This document shows positions 24,105 through 30,042 of a stretch of 30,350 bases of DNA, one piece after another; within the stretch, counting starts at the first letter, position 1, and each line of letters starts with the position of its first letter. The position numbers were made by a program, and so were the translations under genes. Location of the stretch: contig DATAEK010000344.1 of assembly GCA_036258055.1 (NCBI GenBank), positions 1 through 30,350 on the forward strand, in the 5' to 3' direction. The notes beneath the pieces were generated by a model. That model saw only the letters and a list, made by a program, of their open reading frames with translations, made no database searches and had not been told where the DNA came from. The stretch comes from DATAEK01 sp036258055. GTDB lineage: Bacteria; Acidobacteriota; Vicinamibacteria; Vicinamibacterales; 2-12-FULL-66-21.

Positions 24105-24241
24105 GTCTGTCGTGCTCCTGTGGCACCGAGGGTATCACACGGGTCGCGAGCCACCCGCGACCGGTCACGACGTTCGTACCGCCGGTTTTCCTGGCCTTTT
24201 TCACGCTGGCCCGGCCGGGCCGACTCACGGTAGGATCAGCA

Positions 24242-24263
24242 GCGTGCGTCTCCGGACGCACGC
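24242..24263 (+). promoter_or_regulatory. Leader hairpin with cUCCGg tetraloop before the ferredoxin gene
   Basis: GCGTGCGTC, loop TCCG, GACGCACGC: a perfect 9-bp stem closed by a C(UCCG)G loop of the extra-stable UNCG class. It ends 6 nt before the AAGGAG ribosome site of the ferredoxin gene. It could stabilise the message 5' end or modulate initiation. Confidence 0.65.
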
Positions 24264-24280
24264 AGACAGAAGGAGACTGC

Positions 24281-24646
24281 ATGCCGTTCGTCATCACCGA
24301 TCCCTGCATCGACACCAAGGACACCGCCTGCGTGGATGTCTGCCCCGTGGACTGCATCCATCCGCGTAAGGACGAGCCTGAGTTCGAGGCGATGACGATG
24401 CTCTATATCCATCCGGAGGAGTGCATCGACTGCGGGGCCTGCGTGCCAGCGTGCCCGGTCACGGCCATCTACGACAGCCACGACGCGACGCCGGAGAGCC
24501 AGAAGGATCTGATTCCCGCCAACGACCTCTATCGGAACGGCGACGCCGACTCCATGGCCAAAGCCGAGGCCATCGTCAAAGCGCATATCGCCGCGAATCC
24601 TCAGTTGATGGCGATTGATCCCAAGGAGCGGCAGGCCGCGCACTAG
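24281..24646 (+). CDS. fdxA: Seven-iron ferredoxin (3Fe-4S/4Fe-4S)
   Basis: A 121-aa electron carrier of the Azotobacter FdI/FdxA type. The cysteines fit two clusters: C9, C17, C21 and C25 in the first half (DPCIDTKDTACVDVCPVDC), and C48-x2-C51-x2-C54-x3-C58-P in the second (ECIDCGACVPACPV). C21 is the Cys often left free in 3Fe-4S versions, with C58 and C9/C17 serving that cluster. The C-terminal 60 residues form the usual extension. ATG 24281 follows AAGGAG at ideal spacing. A strong hairpin stands just upstream. The redox partner is not in the window. The DUF6526 gene follows by 22 bp and may be co-transcribed. Confidence 0.93.
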   Translation: MPFVITDPCIDTKDTACVDVCPVDCIHPRKDEPEFEAMTMLYIHPEECIDCGACVPACPVTAIYDSHDATPESQKDLIPANDLYRNGDADSMAKAEAIVKAHIAANPQLMAIDPKERQAAH

Positions 24647-24668
24647 ATCGTTGCCCGCGGCAGGATCG

Positions 24669-25100
24669 ATGGCCCCTCAACGCTTCGAGAATCACGCCCA
24701 TCAGCCGGTAGCCACGATCGTCGGCTACCTCTTCGTCATCGTCGCGATGACCGGCTTCGTGCTGCGCTGGCTGTTCATCGGGGGACGCTCGACGTTCGCA
24801 CTGGGCCTCCTCGGTTTGACCGGCGCGGTCCTGACGCTCCTCTACATCAGCCGCGTCTACACCACGCGGCTCCAGGACCGCATCATCAAGCTCGAGATGC
24901 GCGTCCGCACGCAGTCGCTGCTCTCACTCGAACAGCAGCGGCGGCTCTTTCAACTCGACAACAAGCGCATCGCCGCCCTGCGATTCGCCTCGGACGCCGA
25001 ACTGCCTGCGCTCCTCGAGCGAGCGGTCCGCGACAACCTGAAACCTAGCGACATCAAACGCGCGGTAACGGCGTGGGTTCCCGATAACGACCGCACCTGA
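24669..25100 (+). CDS. DUF6526-family membrane protein
   Basis: A 143-aa inner-membrane protein. Two membrane helices lie at about residues 16-35 (TIVGYLFVIVAMTGFVLRWLF) and 42-60 (ALGLLGLTGAVLTLLYIS). A cytoplasmic tail follows, with the conserved-looking elements RLQDRIIKLEMRVR, RIAALRFASDAELPALLERAV and DNLKPSDIKRAVTAW. These match my memory of the DUF6526 pattern; the function of that family is unknown. ATG 24669 has AGGA close upstream and gives the family start (NHAHQPV). It follows the ferredoxin stop by 22 bp. A heptamer repeat array begins 22 bp after its stop. Confidence 0.78.
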   Translation: MAPQRFENHAHQPVATIVGYLFVIVAMTGFVLRWLFIGGRSTFALGLLGLTGAVLTLLYISRVYTTRLQDRIIKLEMRVRTQSLLSLEQQRRLFQLDNKRIAALRFASDAELPALLERAVRDNLKPSDIKRAVTAWVPDNDRT

Positions 25101-25122
25101 CGGAATAGCCACCCCTGGGCTC

Positions 25123-25199
25123 TTGCCATGGCCCGTGGCCCATGTCCCATGTCCCATTTGACCCATCCCATTTACCATTTGCCATTTTCCATTTACCAT
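25123..25199 (-). repeat. Heptanucleotide array (ATGGNNN), 10-11 units, minus strand
   Basis: Reading the minus strand from 25199: ATGGTAA, ATGGAAA, ATGGCAA, ATGGTAA, then a slightly disturbed ATGGG/ATGGGTCAA stretch, ATGGGAC twice, ATGGGCC, ACGGGCC and ATGGCAA. This is the same family as 15114-15148 but longer and more diverged. It lies between the DUF6526 stop and the crystallin-like gene. Confidence 0.88.
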
Positions 25200-25232
25200 C
25201 CGAAGGCCAGCGTCTGTGCGACGGAGGCTTTT

Positions 25233-25640
25233 ATGCCTCGCCTCGTTCGCTTAGCGGTACCCTGCCTCGCGTTTCTGTTCGTCGCGTGCGGAAGCTTCGG
25301 CCGGCTGGGACCCACGCCGCTCGACGAAGGGGTCATCTTCTACATCCACGCGGATTTCGTCGGCTCGTCGCAGCAGGTCAACTCGGACGTCTCCGACTTC
25401 GGTGACGTCGAGGGCCCGTGCGTGGTGTCGAGTGAAGACAGTTCGACGGCCACGTGGGATGATTGCATCTCGTCGGTCCGGGTACTCCCCGGATGGAGGG
25501 CGACGCTCTATCGCGACAGAAATTTCAAGGGCGCGTCGATCGAGGTGACCGAGGACATCCACGATCTCAAGCAGATGTCCGGGCCGTGTAGCGGCAGCTT
25601 CAACGACTGCGCGTCGTCGATTCGGGTGTCGCGGCAGTGA
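25233..25640 (+). CDS. Lipoprotein with a beta/gamma-crystallin domain
   Basis: A 135-aa exported protein. The lipobox FVAC ends a hydrophobic N-terminus, so Cys19 is probably lipidated. Residues about 33-135 form a two-motif beta/gamma-crystallin domain: Greek-key starts FYIHADFVGSSQQV and TLYRDRNFKGASIEV, each followed by a calcium motif of the [ND][ND]xx[ST]S type, DDCISS (76-81) and NDCASS (124-129). Both motifs are intact, so Ca2+ binding is predicted. Four Cys after the lipobox could form disulfides. GGAGG before ATG 25233 fixes the start. Its last 41 bp overlap the 3' end of the convergent GAF/ATPase gene. Its role is unknown; envelope stabilisation or calcium sensing is an inference. 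Confidence 0.85.
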   Translation: MPRLVRLAVPCLAFLFVACGSFGRLGPTPLDEGVIFYIHADFVGSSQQVNSDVSDFGDVEGPCVVSSEDSSTATWDDCISSVRVLPGWRATLYRDRNFKGASIEVTEDIHDLKQMSGPCSGSFNDCASSIRVSRQ

Positions 25641-26700
25641 CCGGTCCGCTGGATTGCGTGGCGTTCGACGCAGCCTCGGATTCACGCGCGTCGCCGCCGC
25701 CACGCCGTTTCTTCATCTGGAGCTCGCGCCCTCCATCGCTGAACGCGACTTCGTCCATCAGCTGATTGATCAGGAAGATTCCGCGTCCGCTGGGTTTGAG
25801 CACGTTCTCGGGCGCGAGCGGATTCGCGACTCTCGTCGTATCGAAACCGGTGCCGGGGTCGCGAACGACAATCATCGCTTCACCGGTGTCTTCGACGGCG
25901 ACGATGCACTGGAGGTGACGGCTCGGATCTCCGCCGCATCCGTGACGAATCGCGTTGGCGAGCGCCTCCTGCAGCGCCAGCTCCACTTCCATCACTTTCC
26001 GCTCGTCCCAGTGCTTCTCCTGCAGCATGTGGGTCACGCCGTCGGTCACCGTGTGGATCGCGCGCGGATCGGCGGGGATCACCATGTTGATCTGGCAGGT
26101 GGAACAGAACGGCAGCAGCGCGCTCAACCGGCGCACGTTCTGCAGCGCCTCGTTGAGCTCCCCGTTCAACCTGCGCTGCTCCTGCTCCGCTTTGTCTCTC
26201 TCTGCGAGAGCCTCGGACAGCTCTTGAAGCCGGCGTCGCAGCTCGAGCTGCGCTTCCGCCTGGTGACGCAGCGCGTCGAGCGCTTCCATCTGTGCCGCGG
26301 TCAACCGGCGAGGCACTCTATCGATGACGCAAAGCGTGCCGAGCGCCTGTCCTTCCGGGGTCACGAGTGGCGCGCCGGCGTAGAAGCGGATCCCGAGCTC
26401 TCCCGTGACCAGCGGATTCTCCCGAAACCTCGCGTCGTCGAGCGCATCGGGCACGACCAAAATGTCGTCAGGCTCTTCGATCGCGTGGGCGCAGAACGCG
26501 ACGCTGCGGGCCGTTTCGGTGACCGACGTCCCGACACGCGACTTGAACCATTGCCGATCCGCGTCGACGAGCGTGATCAGGGCGATGGGTGTCGCACAGA
26601 TGTGTGACGCCAGGAGCGTGAGGTCGTCGAACGCCTGCTCCGGTTCGGTATCGAGGATGCGATAGTGGCGAAGGGTCGCCAACCGCGCCTTTTCATCCAT
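25600..26700 (-). CDS. GAF-domain protein with RsbW-like histidine-kinase-type ATPase domain
   Basis: A 366-aa cytoplasmic signalling protein. Residues about 20-150 form a GAF domain (LASHICATPIALITLVDADRQWFKSRVG ... FYAGAPLVTPEGQALGTLCVID). A coiled coil follows (about 150-200), then the LSALLPFCSTCQIN element. Residues about 215-330 form an HATPase_c domain: N-box ELALQEALANAIRHG, DPGTGFD and PSGRGIFLINQLMDEV. There is no phosphoacceptor His box (DHp), so this is the anti-sigma/RsbW-type ATPase rather than a normal sensor kinase. It may phosphorylate a STAS protein such as that at 17011-17376 (inference). ATG 26700 has GGGAG 7 nt upstream. The C-terminal 40 residues are low complexity, encoded opposite the crystallin gene 3' end. 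Confidence 0.85.
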   Translation of the reverse strand: MDEKARLATLRHYRILDTEPEQAFDDLTLLASHICATPIALITLVDADRQWFKSRVGTSVTETARSVAFCAHAIEEPDDILVVPDALDDARFRENPLVTGELGIRFYAGAPLVTPEGQALGTLCVIDRVPRRLTAAQMEALDALRHQAEAQLELRRRLQELSEALAERDKAEQEQRRLNGELNEALQNVRRLSALLPFCSTCQINMVIPADPRAIHTVTDGVTHMLQEKHWDERKVMEVELALQEALANAIRHGCGGDPSRHLQCIVAVEDTGEAMIVVRDPGTGFDTTRVANPLAPENVLKPSGRGIFLINQLMDEVAFSDGGRELQMKKRRGGGDARESEAASNATQSSGPVTAATPESTTRSR

Positions 26701-27079
26701 GGCCAGGCTCCCGCTGCGGCTTGAATACTACTATGCGTCCGCTCGGGGACAGAGAACTTGTTCGGGACGGGCCTTATTCCCTGTTTCGGGCCCGCCCCGG
26801 GCGCTCGAACCCGCCCGCACGAGTGTCGGAGTCTCGATCGTTCTGGATGACAGGGGCATGACGCCGCTCCGGCGGGGTGCTGACGAAGGGGTCCTTCCGA
26901 ACGACGTTCGTCAACCTGCGGGCGGGCAAAGTCCAGTTGTGGGGATTCGGGCACCCGGGTTGGTCCGGCGACGGCCGGCGCGCGTTGGCCTGCGTCTCGC
27001 CGGAACAAACCGGAGGGATGAAGCTGAATTACTGTGAGCAGCCGGTGACGGTGTGCCCTGAGCACCCGTCTCGGCGTGA
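26701..27079. other. 379-bp spacer with a hairpin and no convincing gene
   Basis: A 10-position stem (26764-26773 with 26789-26798, one A-C mismatch, loop about 15 nt) lies beside GGGGACAGAGAAC and CCCTGTTTC, resembling palindromic REP-like DNA. TAGTAT at 26725-26730 (minus strand) may be a -10 box for the GAF/ATPase gene. A 68-codon frame at 26877-27083 (+) has no recognisable family, no ribosome site, and runs into the opposite gene. Confidence 0.4.
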
Positions 27080-28321
27080 CTAACGCAGGATGCGAAGGCC
27101 GGTGGGCGTGTCTGGCGGCGTGGTGGACCCCGTGATCCGAAGAATGGCTCCTCGAGAGTAGCTCACAAGGTACAGCTCGCCGTCGGCGTCGAGGCCGAAC
27201 GAACTGATGTTCCCGAGCGTAGAGGAGCCACCGAGCTCCGCCGTGTGGTCCATCAGCCCGGACGCGCGCGCCTCACCGGTCTGTGGATCCACGTCCAATC
27301 CGAGCGACCACACCCGGCCCTGCACGTAGTCCGCGAAGAAGTAGCGGCCGACGTAGTCGGATCCGAGCAGCCGTCCGCGATACACGTAGCCTCCGGTGAT
27401 GGTTTGACCGGCGTTGCGGTCGTAGTCGAAGATCGGATCGGTCAATGGCAAGTACGCGGGCGGACGCGACGTGACGTTGTCATGTGCCCCTTCGCGGTTT
27501 CTCCACCCGTAGTTGCGCCCGCCGCGGCCCGCCGGCTCGTAGTCGATCTCTTCGAAACGATCCTGTCCGACGTCGCCGATGACGAGCGCGCCCGTTCCGC
27601 CACGGGCCGGATCGTCGAAGCTGTATCGCCACGGGTTCCGAAGACCAAAGCTCCAAATCTCAGGCCGCGCACCGATGCCACCACCGTTGACGAAGGGATT
27701 GGACGGCGGAATCTGATATCCCGTGGGATGGTTGTCCGGCACGTTGACGTCGAGCCGCAGCATCTTCCCGAGCAGCTCCGATGGGTTCTGGGCACGATGA
27801 TCGGGATCGTCGCCCGATCCACCGTCGCCCAGCCCGACGTACAGGAAGCCGTCCGGTCCGAATACGAGATTGCCTCCTTTGTGATTCGGGAACGGCTGCG
27901 CGATTGAGGCCACGCCGCCCCACCGCAAGTCGAAGCGCGACGACGCGTTCGCCACGAGCGGGTTCGAGGATCGTCTGAACCTGGCCACAACGGTGTCGCC
28001 GGATCGATTCACGAAGTTCACGAAGAAGCGGCCGCTGCCGTCCGGCGCGAACACGAGGCCCAGCAAGCCGCGTTCGCCGTTGAAGAGCACCTGGCTGCGC
28101 AGATCGAGAAAATCCTCCGCCTGCGCGACGCGGCTTCGAACGGCGCGGATGCGTCCACCCTGTTCGACGACGAACTGAACGGAACGATCGGAGGGATCCT
28201 GGAGAAAGAGGACCGGTGCGGTAAAACCGGAGACGTACAGGCTCGCCCGCAGGGAATCCTGCGCTGAGATCGTCAGCGCGCACAGCATCGCCGCGACACC
28301 CGGCAGGAGTACGCGCCGCAT
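27080..28321 (-). CDS. PQQ-dependent sugar dehydrogenase-like propeller (GSDH family)
   Basis: A 413-aa exported protein with a signal peptide of about 20 residues (MLCALTISAQ). It has the six-bladed GSDH/YliI-type propeller: FTAPVLFLQDPSDRSVQFVVEQGGRIRAV, GERGLLGLVFAPDG, PNHKGGNLVFGPDGFLYVGLGDGGSGDDPDHRAQ, ARPEIWSFGLRNPWRYSFD, DVGQDRFEEIDYEP and GGYVYRGRLL. His147 in PNHKGG is at the position of the catalytic His of soluble glucose dehydrogenase, so aldose oxidation with PQQ is plausible; the sugar is unknown. ATG 28321 has GAGG directly adjacent, too close for normal use, and TACAAT 9 nt upstream, which suggests a leaderless or very short-leader message. It is divergent from a paralogue at 28377. 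Confidence 0.88.
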   Translation of the reverse strand: MRRVLLPGVAAMLCALTISAQDSLRASLYVSGFTAPVLFLQDPSDRSVQFVVEQGGRIRAVRSRVAQAEDFLDLRSQVLFNGERGLLGLVFAPDGSGRFFVNFVNRSGDTVVARFRRSSNPLVANASSRFDLRWGGVASIAQPFPNHKGGNLVFGPDGFLYVGLGDGGSGDDPDHRAQNPSELLGKMLRLDVNVPDNHPTGYQIPPSNPFVNGGGIGARPEIWSFGLRNPWRYSFDDPARGGTGALVIGDVGQDRFEEIDYEPAGRGGRNYGWRNREGAHDNVTSRPPAYLPLTDPIFDYDRNAGQTITGGYVYRGRLLGSDYVGRYFFADYVQGRVWSLGLDVDPQTGEARASGLMDHTAELGGSSTLGNISSFGLDADGELYLVSYSRGAILRITGSTTPPDTPTGLRILR

Positions 28322-28329
28322 CCTCGTCA

Positions 28330-28340
28330 GATTGTAGTCG
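28330..28340. promoter_or_regulatory. Promoter-like GATTGTAGTCG, variant of the 16547/17406 motif
   Basis: It differs from GATTATAGTCG by one base and again lies between divergent genes. On the minus strand it gives TACAAT, 9 nt before ATG 28321. A separate TATCAT at 28362-28367 lies 9 nt before ATG 28377 on the plus strand. Neither has a good -35 hexamer. Confidence 0.45.
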
Positions 28341-28376
28341 CGGCCCTCGGGGCAGCCGCGCTATCATCGCGACCAA

Positions 28377-29786
28377 ATGCGGAGGCGGTTCCACCTCATC
28401 TTCGCGGTCCTGGCGATGAGCACGGTCGCAGCCTGCGACGGGGGCCCGGCGTCGCCCGCCCCAGGCTCAGGCGATGCCGGCACGATCACGGGCAAGGAAC
28501 GGATCGGATGGGATCAGCAGGCCGCGAATGCCTCTGACCTCGCAGCGATCAGGTTCGCCTTGTACATCGACGGGAATCGCGTCGAGCTCACCGGCGCCTC
28601 ATGCGTGCCGCCGGCCACGTCGACCGGTTTCCCCTGCAGCTCGCCGCTTCCATCGATGACGGCGGGAAAGCACACCCTCGAACTTGCGTCCTTCGTGGTC
28701 GGCGCGACGATTCTCGAGAGCGCCAGATCCTCGTCGATCTCGGTCACCGTTGCGTCAAGCCTCACCACCAGCGCTTTGTCGACTGGCGGGTCGGCCGACC
28801 CCGTGAAGGACCCGGATCATGGCCGGCCGGATCTCAAAACGGCGGATGGCCTCGCTCTGCGTGTCGATCTCATGGCCGGGGGTGTGAATGCTCCGACGTC
28901 GATCGGCGTGGTGCCGGATGGGCGGATCTTCGTCGCCGAGCGCGGCGGTCAGGTCCGCACGATCCGGGACGGTCAGCTCGAGCCGGCGGCAGCGCTGAGC
29001 GTCACGGATGCCTTCGTCGCCGGCGACGGCGGCGGGATCCTGAGCCTCGCGCTCGATCCGGGATTCGAAACGACACGCTTTGTGTATCTGCTCGACGTCA
29101 CCACCGGCGAGAGTGGACCGTCGTTCCGTCTGTCACGATTCCGCGAAGTCGGAGGTGTGCTCGGCGAGCGCGCCGTGCTGCTCGATCGCGTGCCCGCTGC
29201 ACCGGATCGACCAACGGGCTCGATCGCGTTCGGTCCGGACGGCAAGCTGTATGTTGCGCTGGACGACGGCGGCGAGCGCGATCGCGCGGCCCAGCCCGGG
29301 TCGTTCAACGGCAAAGTGCTGCGGCTCAACTCGGACGGCACGACGCCCGACGATCAGCCGGCAGGCACTCCCGTCTACTCCATCGATCATCCATCGCCCA
29401 GCGACCTCGATTGGGATCCCGCGAGCCTCTCGCTGTGGCTGGCGGACACGAGACGTCACGAAACCGATTGCCTGATCGCAGTCCGATCGCCGTCCGGGCG
29501 GCGCGTCGAGCGCGAGCCCTTCGCGTTCCCCATCGCCTCGGGCCCGTCCTCGCTCGCGATGATCCGCACCTCAGCGGTCGCGGCGCTGCAGCGAAACCTC
29601 TTCGTCGCTTCCGGTGACGACGGGAATATGCTGCGCGTGCGCTTCAGCGACGCCTCCCCCACAGTCCTCTCAACCGAACGGCTCACCATCGACCGCACCT
29701 CGCGCGTGCGGGTGCTTGAAGCCGCTGCTGACGGCTCGCTGTACGTGGGACTCGAGCGGGAGATTCTGAGGGTGAGCCCGCGGTAG
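28377..29786 (+). CDS. Lipoprotein with GSDH-like propeller, probably non-catalytic
   Basis: A 469-aa protein with lipobox VAAC (Cys20). Residues about 35-130 resemble an immunoglobulin-like/fibronectin-type beta domain (IRFALYIDGNRVELTGASC ... GKHTLELASFVVG). Residues about 158-469 form a GSDH-like propeller: GVNAPTSIGVVPDGRIFVAERGGQVRTI, GGGILSLALDPGFETTRFVYLL, GSIAFGPDGKLYVALDDGGERDRAAQPGSFNGKVLRLN. The catalytic His position found in its divergent neighbour is Arg278 here (DRPTGSIAFGPDG), so redox activity is doubtful. ATG 28377 lacks a ribosome site and follows TATCAT by 9 nt. The extra N-terminal domain and loss of the His suggest a sugar-binding or structural role (inference). Confidence 0.8.
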   Translation: MRRRFHLIFAVLAMSTVAACDGGPASPAPGSGDAGTITGKERIGWDQQAANASDLAAIRFALYIDGNRVELTGASCVPPATSTGFPCSSPLPSMTAGKHTLELASFVVGATILESARSSSISVTVASSLTTSALSTGGSADPVKDPDHGRPDLKTADGLALRVDLMAGGVNAPTSIGVVPDGRIFVAERGGQVRTIRDGQLEPAAALSVTDAFVAGDGGGILSLALDPGFETTRFVYLLDVTTGESGPSFRLSRFREVGGVLGERAVLLDRVPAAPDRPTGSIAFGPDGKLYVALDDGGERDRAAQPGSFNGKVLRLNSDGTTPDDQPAGTPVYSIDHPSPSDLDWDPASLSLWLADTRRHETDCLIAVRSPSGRRVEREPFAFPIASGPSSLAMIRTSAVAALQRNLFVASGDDGNMLRVRFSDASPTVLSTERLTIDRTSRVRVLEAAADGSLYVGLEREILRVSPR

Positions 29787-29827
29787 GAGTCGGGGCCGCC
29801 GTTTTCGGACCGGGCGGAGCCCGCGGA

Positions 29828-29870
29828 GTGATCTACACGGAGGTACGGAGACGTACTACTCGGTGATCAC
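29828..29870. other. Nested inverted repeat with GNRA-type loop
   Basis: The outer arms GTGATC (29828-29833) and GATCAC (29865-29870) enclose the perfect inner hairpin GTACG-GAGA-CGTAC (29843-29856), whose loop is of the GNRA class. It starts 42 bp after the stop codon of the propeller gene. It has no T tract. It could be a 3'-end structure or a remnant of a small palindromic element. Confidence 0.5.
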
Positions 29871-29961
29871 GTTTCGAGCAGTTCGCACGGACCCGTCGAG
29901 ATAGCGTTACACAAACCGATCCCTCCGCGAACTCCCTGTAGAAATCCTCCGTGCTCTCCGC

Positions 29962-30042
29962 CAACTCCGAAGCTGCTCAGTCAACTCCGAAGCTGCTCTA
30001 TTCAACTCCGACGCTGCTGGATCAACCCCGAAGCTGCTCAGT
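29962..30042 (+). repeat. 20/21-bp tandem repeat, four copies
   Basis: Copies of CAACTCCGAAGCTGCTCAGT begin at 29962, 29982, 30003 and 30023 (periods 20, 21 and 20). The core AACTCCGAAGCTGCT varies by one base in copies 3 and 4. The fourth copy overlaps the stop codon of the minus-strand oxidoreductase gene. Confidence 0.9.

Noticed and set aside
21448..24233. Long plus-strand open frames opposite the two M16 genes
   Set aside because: Arg/Val/Glu-rich shadows of high-GC coding; the minus strand carries complete conserved motifs.
26795..26830. tRNA T-arm-like GGTTCGAGC on the minus strand
   Set aside because: The stem register does not give a 5-bp T stem with a 7-base loop, and no acceptor or anticodon arm is found around it.
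26877..27083. 68-codon plus-strand frame
   Set aside because: No ribosome site, no recognisable family, and it ends inside the convergent dehydrogenase gene end.
29962..30042. CRISPR array
   Set aside because: Repeats are adjacent with no unique spacers and are only 20-21 bp in period.
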